Source: Streptomyces sp. CC0208 (GTDB lineage: Bacteria > Actinomycetota > Actinomycetes > Streptomycetales > Streptomycetaceae). From it: a stretch of 64,000 bases of DNA. The stretch's first letter is position 1; every line of letters starts with the position of its first letter. Below the pieces are notes generated by a model. The model worked only from the letters and a program-made list of their open reading frames with translations, did no database searches and had not been told where the DNA came from. The stretch spans positions 1,240,001 to 1,304,000 of the forward strand of contig NZ_CP031969.1 of NCBI RefSeq assembly GCF_003443735.1, written 5' to 3'. This document shows, in pieces, positions 52,675 through 61,633 of this stretch. Position numbers and translations under genes: made by a program.

Positions 52675-53525
52675 ATCACCCGAACGTGAAAGGGCGGTCC
52701 ATGCACCCGCTTCTCGGCGTGTCCGGCCTGAACAAGGTCTACGAGGGGTCCGGCCGCCGCGTGGAGGCGGTCCGCGACCTCACCTTCACCGTCGATGCGG
52801 GCGAACTCGTCTGTCTCGTCGGCCCTTCGGGCTGCGGCAAGACGACCCTGCTGAAGTGCATGGGCGGCCTGCTCACGCCGACGGCCGGCGAAGTCCACCT
52901 GTCGGGACGGAAGGTGACCGGCCCCCCGCCCGGGATGGCCTTCGTCTTCCAGGAGTACGGCCGCAGCCTCTTCCCCTGGATGCGCGTCGCCGACAACGTC
53001 GAACTCCCCCTGAAGCAGAAGAACCTGCCCAAATCGCGACGCCGCGAGCTGGTCGCCGACGCACTGGAGTCGGTGGACCTGTCGGACGCCGCCTCGGCGT
53101 ATCCCTGGCAGCTCTCCGGCGGTATGCAGCAGCGCGTCGCGATCGCCCGGGCGCTCGCGTACGAGCCCGAGGTCCTGTTGATGGACGAGCCGTTCGCGGC
53201 CGTGGACGCCCAGACCCGCGCCGATCTGGAGGATCTTGTACGCCGACTGTGGCGGGAGCGCGGCATCACCATCCTGTTCGTCACCCACGACATCGACGAG
53301 GCCGTGTACCTGGGCGAACGCGTGATCGTGCTGTCCGCCTCCCCCACGGTCGTGCAGGAGCAGCTGAAGGTCGATCTGCCGGACGAGCGGGACCAGATAC
53401 ACACGCGGGTGACCCCGCGCTTCGCCGAACTGCGCACCCATGTGTACGAGCAGATCCAGGCGGCCAAGCGCGGGGTCGTGCGGGAGGCTCCGGTCACGAA
53501 GTCCGATACGCCTCCACTTCACTGA
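52671..53525 (+). CDS. NitT/TauT-type ABC transporter ATP-binding protein
   Basis: A 284-residue ATPase. Walker A is VGPSGCGKTT, the Q-loop FVFQEYGRSLFPW, the signature LSGGMQQRVAIARAL, Walker B VLLMDEP and the switch His in FVTHDIDEAV. GTG 52671 is coupled to the permease stop; ATG 52701 is an alternative with AAGGG upstream. The last 32 bp overlap the convergent glucanase gene. Confidence 0.92.
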   Translation: MNHPNVKGRSMHPLLGVSGLNKVYEGSGRRVEAVRDLTFTVDAGELVCLVGPSGCGKTTLLKCMGGLLTPTAGEVHLSGRKVTGPPPGMAFVFQEYGRSLFPWMRVADNVELPLKQKNLPKSRRRELVADALESVDLSDAASAYPWQLSGGMQQRVAIARALAYEPEVLLMDEPFAAVDAQTRADLEDLVRRLWRERGITILFVTHDIDEAVYLGERVIVLSASPTVVQEQLKVDLPDERDQIHTRVTPRFAELRTHVYEQIQAAKRGVVREAPVTKSDTPPLH

Positions 53526-55653
53526 ACTGCCCGGCCGGCCAGCCGGTGTTGGCGCTCACCGACAGGCGCAGATACCGCAGGCTGGTGTCGGGCAGGCTGA
53601 CGGTGGCCGTGTTGCCGGTCGCCGGGTCGAAGCGGTAGCCCTGTGCGCCGACGACGGTGGTGTAGGTACTGCCGTCGGTGCTGCCGAGCACGGTGACGGT
53701 CTGCGTGCGGGCCTGCCAGGCGCTCTGCGGAGGCAGCTTCAGGACCAGCCTGCGCACCGGCTCGGCCGAGCCCAGGTCGACCGTCCAGGACTGCGGGAAC
53801 GCGTTGTTGGCGGACTCCCAGTAGCTGTTCGCGTCCCCGTCGACCGCCTTGCCGGGTGTGTAGACGTCCTGGGAGCCGGTCGCGGTGGCCGGGCGGCCCT
53901 TGGCCAGGTTGCGGTTCGGGTCCGGGTCCGGGTTGCCCTGCCCCGGCTGCGGCCAGGTCGAGCAGTCCGACCAAGTGCTGCTCCAGCCGGAGTTGCCGCC
54001 GCCGTCGGTGACGGCGAAGGTGCCGGAGCTCGCCGGGTAGGGGCAGTTGTAGACGCCGGCCGCCCCCACCGACGTGGCCGTGACATTGCGGAAGGTGGCC
54101 GCGCCCTGGGCCTCCGCCTGCACGACGACCGTGCCGGTGTTGCGGACGGTCGCGCCGTCCACGGTGACGTTCCGGACCGGGTAGCCCTGTCCCCCGCCGG
54201 ACACGAACTCGAAGGCGCTGTACGGGCTGTCGGTGAGGGTCGTGTTGGTGATGTTCACCGTGGCGTTGACCGCGCTGTCGTACGAGTCGACCCGCAACGC
54301 CCCCATCGGATGGTTCCAGTTGGGGTTCATCGCGCCGGTGCGGACCAGGGTGTTGCCGTCGACCGTGATGGTGCCGGCCAGCGGGGAGAACGGGTCGAGG
54401 AACTTCTGGTTGGAGATCGCGATGCCGCTGCCGAGGGCGTTGGTGTCGGAGACCAGGTTGTTCCGCACCGCGAGGTCGGTTCCGCCGTAGATCGCGATGC
54501 CGTTGGCGAGGTTCGGCTGGGTGATGGTGTTGTTCTCGAAGCTGCTGTTGGTGTCGGGCGCGTACAGCGACCACATGGCGAGCGCGTCGTCGCCCTGGTT
54601 GCGCAGGAAGTTGTTGCGCACGCGCACGCCGCGGGCGTTGCCGTTGAGGTTGAGGCCGTCGGCCGTCATGTCGAGGAAGCGGTTGTTCTCCACGACCAGG
54701 TTGTCGTTGTTGCCCGTCAGCCAGAGCCCGACCTTGAGGTGCTGGAGCCACATCCCGGACACCGAACTCCCGGGCCCCAGTGAGCCGTTGACGAAGTTGT
54801 CCGGGTTGGAGTCGACGCGTTCGGTGACCTCGCCGAGGACCGCGAAGTCCTTGATTCGGACGCCCCCCGCGGAGCTGGACTGGTCGATGAAGCGGGAGGT
54901 GTGCACGATCGAGTGCCAGCTTCCGGCGCCCTGGAGGGTGACGTTCTGGACCCCGCTCAGCGAGGAGGTCAGCCGGTAGTCGCCCGGCGGGATCCAGACC
55001 ACTCCCCCTTGCGCCGCGGCGATGGCGTCCCGGAAGGCCTGGGTGGAGTCGCCGTTCCCGGTGGGGTCGGCGCCCTTGGAGGTCACGGACACGGACCCGG
55101 CCGGCTGACCGGCGGCCGCCGCGACCTGCTCGAAGTCGGCCACGTCGACGGTGACCTGGGTCCCGGTCGACTCGAAGGCGACCTTGTCGCCCGCCTGGAC
55201 GTTCTGGCCCAGCAGGAGGCGGGCGTTGTCGAAGAAGTGGTGGGTCCGCGCTCCCGGGATCCAACTGGTGTCGATGTAGGAGTACTTGGAGGTCACCGGG
55301 AGCGTCCTCGCGAGCCTGGTGCCGTTGACGTAGACGTTCAGCGTGCCCGACTGGCCGTCCGGGACGCTGTAGGCGACGTTCACGGCGTTGGCCGCGCGCG
55401 GCACGGTGAACTCCACACGCTGGCCCGAACCGATCCGTACCGCCTGCCGCCCGGAGGACTCCGAGGCGAGCGTGCCCTGCGTGTAGTCGGGGCCGACCCT
55501 CGTGCCGGTCGTGGCGGCGGACTCGGCCTCGACCGAGGTGAAGGGGAGGGTGGCGCCCGCGGCCCCGTGGGCCGCGGGCGCCGTCGCGGCGAGGAGGCCG
55601 CTCGTGAGGGCCACGGTGACAGCAGCTGACATGCTCCTGACAGATCTGTGCAT
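53494..55653 (-). CDS. Secreted beta-helix glycoside hydrolase, GH87-like (alpha-1,3-glucanase/mycodextranase) with discoidin module
   Basis: A 719-residue exported protein. A Sec-type signal peptide ends near residue 30. Residues about 38-175 are a carbohydrate-binding-like beta-sandwich (SVEAESAATTGTRVGPDYTQ). Residues about 190-560 form a right-handed parallel beta-helix with many Asn-rich rungs (NNDNLVVENNRFLDMTADGL, GDDALAMWSLYAPDTNSSF). After a Pro/Asp/Gly linker the C-terminal 125 residues are an F5/8 discoidin module (RPATATGSQDVYTPGKAVDG). This architecture is seen in proteins annotated as alpha-1,3-glucanases or mycodextranases. The glucan role fits the adjacent GH13 glucosidase. 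Confidence 0.75.
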   Translation of the reverse strand: MHRSVRSMSAAVTVALTSGLLAATAPAAHGAAGATLPFTSVEAESAATTGTRVGPDYTQGTLASESSGRQAVRIGSGQRVEFTVPRAANAVNVAYSVPDGQSGTLNVYVNGTRLARTLPVTSKYSYIDTSWIPGARTHHFFDNARLLLGQNVQAGDKVAFESTGTQVTVDVADFEQVAAAAGQPAGSVSVTSKGADPTGNGDSTQAFRDAIAAAQGGVVWIPPGDYRLTSSLSGVQNVTLQGAGSWHSIVHTSRFIDQSSSAGGVRIKDFAVLGEVTERVDSNPDNFVNGSLGPGSSVSGMWLQHLKVGLWLTGNNDNLVVENNRFLDMTADGLNLNGNARGVRVRNNFLRNQGDDALAMWSLYAPDTNSSFENNTITQPNLANGIAIYGGTDLAVRNNLVSDTNALGSGIAISNQKFLDPFSPLAGTITVDGNTLVRTGAMNPNWNHPMGALRVDSYDSAVNATVNITNTTLTDSPYSAFEFVSGGGQGYPVRNVTVDGATVRNTGTVVVQAEAQGAATFRNVTATSVGAAGVYNCPYPASSGTFAVTDGGGNSGWSSTWSDCSTWPQPGQGNPDPDPNRNLAKGRPATATGSQDVYTPGKAVDGDANSYWESANNAFPQSWTVDLGSAEPVRRLVLKLPPQSAWQARTQTVTVLGSTDGSTYTTVVGAQGYRFDPATGNTATVSLPDTSLRYLRLSVSANTGWPAGQFSEVEAYRTS

Positions 55654-55686
55654 GTGCTGATCCCTTCGTGTGGGGGTGTCGCGGTC

Positions 55687-57279
55687 TCAGCCGAGCAGCC
55701 AGACCGCCGTGTCCTTCGGCAGTCGGCCCTCCGGGTCCAAAGGGCCGCTGGCGAGCAGCAGTCGGGTGTGCTCAGGGAGGTCTGCCGGGGCGTCGGCGAG
55801 ATTCACCACGCACAGGGAGCCCCCCGCACGTGCGAACGCGAGGACGCCCTCGGGTGCGGGCAGCCACATGAGCGGGCCGTCCCCGAAGACCGGCCGGATT
55901 CTGATCGCCTCGCGGTAGAGGCTGAGCATCGACCCGGGGTCCCCGGCCTGCCGGTCGACCGCGTACGACGCCCAGTCGGCGGGCTGGGGCAGCCACGGTT
56001 CCTGGTGGGATCCGAAGCCGGCGTACGGCGCCCCGGCCGCCCACGGCAGCGGCACCCGGCAGCCGTCCCGCCCCGGGTCCGTGCCGCCGGAGCGGAAGTG
56101 CATCGGGTCCTCGATGCGGTCTCGGGGAATGTCCGCCTCGGGCAGGCCGAGTTCCTCGCCCTGATAGACGTAGACGGCTCCGGGCAGGGCGAGGGTGAGC
56201 AGGGCCGCCGCCCGGGCGCGCCGGGTGCCGAGGGCCAGGTCGGTCGGGGTACCGAAGGCCTTGGCCGCGAAGTCGAATCCGGTGTCCGCACGGCCGTATC
56301 GGGTGACCGTGCGGGTGACGTCGTGGTTGCACAGCACCCAGGTGGCCGGGGCGCCGACCGGGGCGTGCTCGGCGAGGGTCGTGTCGATCGAGGTGCGCAG
56401 GCGTTCCGCGTCCCAGGGACACGACAGGAAGGAGAAGTTGAAGGCGGTGTGCAGTTCGTCAGGGCGCAGGTAGCGGGCGAAGCGTTCGGTGTCCGGGAGC
56501 CAGACCTCGCCGACGAAGACCGCGTCGTACTCGTCGGCGACGGCCCGCCAGGAGCGGTAGACGTCGTGGAGTTCGTCGCGGTCGACGAAGGGGTGCGGCG
56601 GGCCGGGTCGGTCGGCGAGGTCGGGCAGCTCGGGGTCCTTGGCGAGCAGGGCGGCCGAGTCGATGCGGACGCCCGCCACTCCCCGTTCGAACCAGAAGCG
56701 CAGGATGTCCTCGTGCTCCTGGCGGACGACCGGGTGGGCCCAGTTGAGGTCGGGCTGCTGCGGGGTGAACAGGTGCAGGTACCAGTCGCCGTCGGGCAGC
56801 CGCGTCCACACGAGCTCGGCCGAGCCGACGAACTGCGAAGGCCAGTCGTTGGGCGGGAGTTCACCGTGCTCACCGCGTCCGGGCCGGAAGTGGAACAGCT
56901 CGCGTTCGGCGCTGCCGGGCCCTGCCCGCAGCGCGGCCCGGAACCAGGGGTGCTGGTCGGAGACATGGTTGGGCACGATGTCGACGATCGTGCGGATGCC
57001 CAGCTCCCGTGCCTCCGCGATGAGCTTCTCCGCCTCGGCGAGGGTGCCGAAGGCCGGGTCGATCGCGCGGTAGTCGGCGACGTCGTAGCCGCCGTCCTTC
57101 ATCGGGGAGAGGTACCAGGGGTTGAACCACAGTGCGTCCACGCCGAGTTCGGCGAGGTACGGCAGCCGGGCACGGACTCCGGCGAGGTCGCCGGTGCCGT
57201 CCCCGTCGCCGTCGGCGAAGCTGCGGACGTAGACCTGGTAGATGACGGCGGAGCGCCACCACTCGGTGGGCTGTCCCAC
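55687..57279 (-). CDS. GH13 alpha-glucosidase (oligo-alpha-glucosidase type)
   Basis: A 530-residue cytosolic GH13 enzyme that releases glucose from short alpha-glucans. Conserved regions are DIVPNHVS (region I), GVRIDSAALL (region II, nucleophile Asp207), FVGEVWL (region III, acid/base Glu258) and LCNHD (region IV, Asp320). There is no signal peptide, so the substrate is the imported oligosaccharide. The start is GTG 57279. It follows the permease genes by 33 bp and precedes the glucanase gene by 33 bp. Confidence 0.93.
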   Translation of the reverse strand: MGQPTEWWRSAVIYQVYVRSFADGDGDGTGDLAGVRARLPYLAELGVDALWFNPWYLSPMKDGGYDVADYRAIDPAFGTLAEAEKLIAEARELGIRTIVDIVPNHVSDQHPWFRAALRAGPGSAERELFHFRPGRGEHGELPPNDWPSQFVGSAELVWTRLPDGDWYLHLFTPQQPDLNWAHPVVRQEHEDILRFWFERGVAGVRIDSAALLAKDPELPDLADRPGPPHPFVDRDELHDVYRSWRAVADEYDAVFVGEVWLPDTERFARYLRPDELHTAFNFSFLSCPWDAERLRTSIDTTLAEHAPVGAPATWVLCNHDVTRTVTRYGRADTGFDFAAKAFGTPTDLALGTRRARAAALLTLALPGAVYVYQGEELGLPEADIPRDRIEDPMHFRSGGTDPGRDGCRVPLPWAAGAPYAGFGSHQEPWLPQPADWASYAVDRQAGDPGSMLSLYREAIRIRPVFGDGPLMWLPAPEGVLAFARAGGSLCVVNLADAPADLPEHTRLLLASGPLDPEGRLPKDTAVWLLG

Positions 57280-57312
57280 GGGGGGGTCCCTTCTGTTGGC
57301 GGACGGACGGGG

Positions 57313-58173
57313 TCAGCCCTTCGTGCTGCCCGCGCTGATCCCGGCGACGATGTGCCGCTGGAAGACGAGGAACAGGGCGACCATCGGGATGCTGGCGATC
57401 ACCATCGCGGCGATGAGCACGGTCAGTTGGATGTTCTGCGACAGCTGGACGAGTGCCACGCTGATGGGCTGCTTGTCGGTGTCGGAGAAGACCATCAGCG
57501 GCCAGAGGAAGTCCTGCCAGACGGCGACCAGGGCGAAGATCGAGACCACTCCGAGGACCGGCCGCGACATGGGCAGCACGATCGACCACAGGGTGCGCAG
57601 CTTTCCGGCGCCGTCGATCTCGGCGGCCTCCAGCACATCGCGCGGGATCTGGTCGAAGAACCGCTTGAGCAGGTACAGGTTGAAGGCGTTGGCGACGGCC
57701 GGCAGCCAGATGGCCAGGGGGTCGTTCAGCAGCCCCAGGTCCGCCACGGTCAGGTACTTGGGGACGACCAGGGCCTGGGCCGGGACCATCAGCGTGGCGA
57801 GGATGCCGCCGAGAATCACCTTGCCGAAGACGGGCTTCAGCCGGGACAGGGCGTAGGCGGCGGCCGTGCACAGGACCAGCTGGAACGCCCAGGCGCCGGC
57901 GGCCTGGACCACCGTGTTCCACAGGTGCCGCGGGAGCTGCATGAGGTCCCAGGCGTCGGTGTAGCCGTCGAGGTGCCAGTGCTCGGGCACGAGGGTGGGC
58001 GGGGTCCGCGTCACCTCGTCCGGCGACTTCGCCGCTCCGGTGACCATCCAGTAGACCGGGAAGAGGAACGCGAGCGCGAAGAGAGCGACGACCGTGGTGA
58101 AGACGGTCCAGTAGGCGGCCCTGCCGCGCGGGCGGGCGAGCGTCGCCGGTGAGATGAGGGTGCGGGTGCTCAT
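57313..58173 (-). CDS. CUT1 sugar ABC transporter permease (MalG-like)
   Basis: A 286-residue, six-helix permease. The EAA loop is RDVLEAAEIDGAGKLRTLWS and the end LVFQRHIVAGISAGSTKG is typical of MalG-type subunits. It overlaps the preceding permease gene by four bases (ATGA). No dedicated ATPase gene is nearby. Confidence 0.92.
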   Translation of the reverse strand: MSTRTLISPATLARPRGRAAYWTVFTTVVALFALAFLFPVYWMVTGAAKSPDEVTRTPPTLVPEHWHLDGYTDAWDLMQLPRHLWNTVVQAAGAWAFQLVLCTAAAYALSRLKPVFGKVILGGILATLMVPAQALVVPKYLTVADLGLLNDPLAIWLPAVANAFNLYLLKRFFDQIPRDVLEAAEIDGAGKLRTLWSIVLPMSRPVLGVVSIFALVAVWQDFLWPLMVFSDTDKQPISVALVQLSQNIQLTVLIAAMVIASIPMVALFLVFQRHIVAGISAGSTKG

Positions 58174-59126
58174 CCGGGATCCCCCTCTCCGGACCGGGTC
58201 AGCCGCAGATATACGGCGGAGAAGGCGCCCAGCAGCACCAGGAGCATGACGCTGAGCGCGCACGCGCCGCCGAAGTCGTTGTAGAGGAAGGCGTACTTGT
58301 AGATCAGGTAGAGGACGGTCACCGTGGCGTTCTCCGGACCGCCGCCGGTGATCACGAACGGCTCGGTGAACACCTGCATGGTCGCGATGATCTGAAGGAG
58401 CATCAGCATCAGGATCACGAACCTGGTCTGCGGGACTGTCACATGGCGAACGCGCTGGAGGAGGTTCGCGCCGTCCAGTTCCGCGGCCTCGTACAGCTCG
58501 CCGGGGATGGACTGCAGGGCGGCCAGGTAGATCAGGACCGTGCCGCCCAGGTTGGCCCAGGTCGCCACGATCACCAGGGAGACGAGCGCGGTGTCGGCGC
58601 CGTTGGACCAGTTCGAGGTGGGCAGGTGCACAAAACGCAGCACCTCGTTGGCGAGGCCGGCGCCCGGATCGTAGAACCACTTCCAGAGCAGGGCGCTGAC
58701 CACCGGCGGGATCATGACGGGCAGGTAGACCACCACCCGGAAGAACGCCCTCGCGTGCCTCAGCTCGTTGAGCACCAGAGCCATCACGAAGGGGATCGCG
58801 AAGCCGATGAGCAGGGCCAGCAGGGTGAAGGTGAGGGTGTTGCGCCAGGCGGCGGAGAACTCCGGGTCGTGCCAGACGCGGGTGAAGTTGGCGGTGCCGA
58901 CCCATTCGGGCTCGGAGCCCGGCGTGTACTTCTGGAAGGCGATCACGACGGCGCGGATCGCCGGGTACCAGGAGAACAGCGCGAAGCAGACGAGCCCGCC
59001 GAGGAGGAAGCCGTAGGCGCGCACCTGGTCGGCGAGGCGGCGCCGCCTCCGGTCCCCTGCCGGGGGCGGCGCCTGAACGGGGGGTGTGGCGATGGCCTCG
59101 CGGGGCGGGCTTTCCACCGTCTTCAC
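58170..59126 (-). CDS. CUT1 sugar ABC transporter permease (MalF-like)
   Basis: A 318-residue permease with six helices. The EAA loop is GELYEAAELDGANLLQRVRH, followed by TMQVFTEPFVITGGGPENAT. The start is GTG 59126, four bases after the binding-protein stop. Confidence 0.92.
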   Translation of the reverse strand: MKTVESPPREAIATPPVQAPPPAGDRRRRRLADQVRAYGFLLGGLVCFALFSWYPAIRAVVIAFQKYTPGSEPEWVGTANFTRVWHDPEFSAAWRNTLTFTLLALLIGFAIPFVMALVLNELRHARAFFRVVVYLPVMIPPVVSALLWKWFYDPGAGLANEVLRFVHLPTSNWSNGADTALVSLVIVATWANLGGTVLIYLAALQSIPGELYEAAELDGANLLQRVRHVTVPQTRFVILMLMLLQIIATMQVFTEPFVITGGGPENATVTVLYLIYKYAFLYNDFGGACALSVMLLVLLGAFSAVYLRLTRSGEGDPG

Positions 59127-59130
59127 GGGG

Positions 59131-60477
59131 TCAGCCCCGGGCCAGGATGCCGTCGATCTTGCCGGAGGCGTCCTTCAGGAGCTGGTCGATGTCGGCGTCC
59201 TTCTTGGTGAGGACGGCGGAGACGACACTGTCGAGGACGGAGTAGATCTGCTGGGCGTTCGGCGGCTCGATCTTCATCTTCAGGCTCTGGTTGCCGTCGA
59301 GGAAGGCCTGGTAGTTCTCCACGGGCACATTGGCGTTGGCCTTCTTGACCTGCTGGTCCTTGGCGTCGGCGGCGCCGGTGAACAGGCGCGGTTCGGGCAG
59401 CCCGACCGGGGCGTCGGCCTTCTTGGCGCGGGCGTAGTCGCCGAGGAAGCCGGCGCCGGGGGTGAGGAACATGTGGTCGAGCCACTTGAGGGCGGCTCTG
59501 ACCTGGTCGGGGCTCGCCTTCTTGTTGACCATGTAGCCGTCGCCGCCGATGAGCGTGCCCCTGCCGCCGGGCATGGGGGCGAGGGCGAGGTCCTTGTAGT
59601 TGCCGCCCTTCTCCTTGACCAGGATCGGGATGTTGTCCGGGGCGGAGAGGTACATGCCGAGCTTGCCCGAACCCATCATCTGCTGGACGTCGTTGATGAC
59701 GAGAAGCTGCTTGCTGCCCATGGAGTCGTCGGTCCAGCGCATGTCGTGCAGGTTCTGGAGGACGGCGTGGCCCTCGGGGGTGTCGACGGTGGCCTTCTTG
59801 CCGTCCGCGCTCACCACGTCGCCGCCCTGGGAGTACAGCTCGGCGGTGAAGTGCCAACCGCCTTGGTTCTGGGCGCTGTAGTCGGCGTATCCGACGGTGC
59901 CCTCGCCCAGCGCGGCGATCTTCCTGGCGTCGGCGCGCACCTCCTCCCAGGTGGCCGGGGGTTGCTCGGGGTCGAGGCCGGCCTTCGCGAAGAGCTTCTT
60001 GTTGTAGATCAGGCCCATCGAGTAGCCGGTGCGCGGGATGCCGTAGATCTTCCCGTCGACGGTGTAGATGTCGCGCAGCTGCTGCTGGAGGGTGCCGTAG
60101 CTCTTCAACTCCTTGACGTAGGGGGTGAGATCGGCCGCCTGGTTGATGTCCACGACATGCTTGGCGTCGGTGAAGTACGTGTAGAAGACGTCCTCCATCT
60201 GCCCGCCGGCGAGCTTGGCGTCGAAGGTCTTGGGGTCCTGGCAGGGGAAGGCGTCGTGCGCGACGACGTCGATGTCCGGGTGCTGCTTCTCGAAGGACGC
60301 GATGTCCTGCTCGAAGAACTTCCGGTCGACCTTGGCGCTCTTGGGCGGCATGCAGTTGACCGTGATGCGGGTCTTGCCGCTCGCCGTGTCGTCGCCCGAT
60401 CCGCAGGCGGAGACGGCGAGGGCAAGGGAACAGACACTGAGCGCGGCGAAGGTACGGCGGTACCCGGTGCTTCTCAT
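59131..60477 (-). CDS. Sugar ABC transporter substrate-binding lipoprotein (CUT1)
   Basis: A 448-residue MalE-type binding protein. Lipobox AVSACG is near residue 24. The mature domain shows RITVNCMPPKSAKVDRKFFE, GIPRTGYSMGLIYNKKLFAK and GGDGYMVNKKASPDQVRAAL. It is the first structural gene of the alpha-glucan operon and probably binds alpha-gluco-oligosaccharides. Confidence 0.9.
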   Translation of the reverse strand: MRSTGYRRTFAALSVCSLALAVSACGSGDDTASGKTRITVNCMPPKSAKVDRKFFEQDIASFEKQHPDIDVVAHDAFPCQDPKTFDAKLAGGQMEDVFYTYFTDAKHVVDINQAADLTPYVKELKSYGTLQQQLRDIYTVDGKIYGIPRTGYSMGLIYNKKLFAKAGLDPEQPPATWEEVRADARKIAALGEGTVGYADYSAQNQGGWHFTAELYSQGGDVVSADGKKATVDTPEGHAVLQNLHDMRWTDDSMGSKQLLVINDVQQMMGSGKLGMYLSAPDNIPILVKEKGGNYKDLALAPMPGGRGTLIGGDGYMVNKKASPDQVRAALKWLDHMFLTPGAGFLGDYARAKKADAPVGLPEPRLFTGAADAKDQQVKKANANVPVENYQAFLDGNQSLKMKIEPPNAQQIYSVLDSVVSAVLTKKDADIDQLLKDASGKIDGILARG

Positions 60478-60529
60478 CGGTGGACCCCTCGTGGCAGGAG
60501 CGGTGGGCGCCGCACACTCAAGCACCGCC

Positions 60530-60550
60530 GACATCTGTCCGCAAGATGTC
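60530..60550. promoter_or_regulatory. Inverted repeat upstream of the alpha-glucan operon
   Basis: GACATC (60530-60535) and GATGTC (60545-60550) flank TGTCCGCAA. The spacer and right arm include CGCAAG, the half-site element repeated at the LacI gene start. It lies 53 bp before the binding-protein ATG, next to an AT-rich patch (TGTAATTATT) that could hold the -10. Confidence 0.5.
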
Positions 60551-60598
60551 GCGCAGGATATGTAATTATTCGACAGACCGAGGACAGAGGAGTGGATC

Positions 60599-61594
60599 TC
60601 AGCCGCGAGGGGCTTGCGCGGTGGACCCCCGGACCACCAGCTCGGGTTCGAAGAGCAGTTCCTCGGGCGGTACGGCACTGCCGCCGACCTGCGCGTTCAG
60701 CAGTTCCACGGCGGCTCGGCCCATGGCCTCGATGGGCTGGCGGACGGTGGTCAGCGGGGGCTCGGTGCAGTTCATCAGCGCGGAGTCGTCGTAGCCGACG
60801 ACCGACACCTGGCCCGGCACGTCGAGCCCCTTGCGGCGGGCGGCCCGGACGGCACCGAGCGCGAGGGGGTCGCTGGCGCAGATGAAGCCGGTGACCCCGC
60901 GGTCGATGAGCCGGGCGGCCGCCGCGTGGCCGCCCTCGATGGAGAACATGGCCCGCGCGACCCGCTCGTCGGGCAGCTCGCCCAGCCCCTGCGCGGCGGC
61001 CAGCTTGCGCGCCGAGGGCACGTGGTCGGCGGGGCCCAGCACGAGCCCGATCCGCTCGTGTCCCAGGGAGGAGAGGTGCCGCCAGGCCTGCTCGACAGCC
61101 ACCGCGTCGTCGCAGGACACGCCCGGGAATCCGAGGTCGTCGATGGACGCGTTGACCAGCACCACCGGGATGTTGCGGTCGGCGAGCCGCCGGTAGTGGT
61201 CGTGCGGCGCGTCCGCCTGGGCGTAGAGCCCGCCGGCGAACACGACACCGGAGACCTGCTGCTGGAGCAGAAGATCCACGTAGTCGGCCTCGGACACCCC
61301 GCCCCTGGTCTGCGTGCACAGCACCGGCGTCAGTCCGAGCTGGGCCAGCGCCCCGCCGATGACCTCGGCGAACGCCGGGAAGATCGGGTTCTGGAGCTCA
61401 GGCAGCACGAGTCCCACGAGCCGCGCCCGCTCCCCGCGCAGCTGCGTGGGCCGCTCATACCCGAGCACGTCCAGCGCGGACAGCACCGCCTGCCGGGTGC
61501 CCTCGGAGACCCCCGGCTTGCCGTTGAGCACCCGGCTGACCGTGGCCTCACTGACCCCGACCTTCTTGGCAACCTCGGCAAGTCGTCGCGTCAT
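60599..61594 (-). CDS. LacI-family transcriptional regulator of the alpha-glucan operon
   Basis: A 331-residue LacI/GalR repressor. The N-terminal HTH and hinge read RLAEVAKKVGVSEATVSRVL then NGKPGVSEGTR. The sugar-binding domain has LVGLVLPELQNPIFPAFAEV, HERIGLVLGPADHVPSARK and VSVVGYDDSALMNCTEPPLT. It is encoded 121 bp upstream of the importer operon on the same strand, so it probably represses that operon and itself in the absence of the imported sugar. Confidence 0.93.
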   Translation of the reverse strand: MTRRLAEVAKKVGVSEATVSRVLNGKPGVSEGTRQAVLSALDVLGYERPTQLRGERARLVGLVLPELQNPIFPAFAEVIGGALAQLGLTPVLCTQTRGGVSEADYVDLLLQQQVSGVVFAGGLYAQADAPHDHYRRLADRNIPVVLVNASIDDLGFPGVSCDDAVAVEQAWRHLSSLGHERIGLVLGPADHVPSARKLAAAQGLGELPDERVARAMFSIEGGHAAAARLIDRGVTGFICASDPLALGAVRAARRKGLDVPGQVSVVGYDDSALMNCTEPPLTTVRQPIEAMGRAAVELLNAQVGGSAVPPEELLFEPELVVRGSTAQAPRG

Positions 61595-61597
61595 GAA

Positions 61598-61633
61598 CGC
61601 AAGAATAGCGCAAGAAACGCAAGCCGCTTGCGT
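61598..61633. promoter_or_regulatory. Operator array at the LacI gene start
   Basis: ACGCAAGCCGCTTGCGT (61617-61633) is a perfect 17-bp palindrome around one C. Two further CGCAAG half-sites in direct repeat lie at 61598-61603 and 61609-61614. LacI-family sites are palindromes of this size, so autoregulation is likely. Confidence 0.65.

Noticed and set aside
55648..58152. Long open frame (834 residues) antisense to GH13 and permease genes
   Set aside because: Composition of a shadow frame; all conserved GH13 and permease motifs are on the minus strand.
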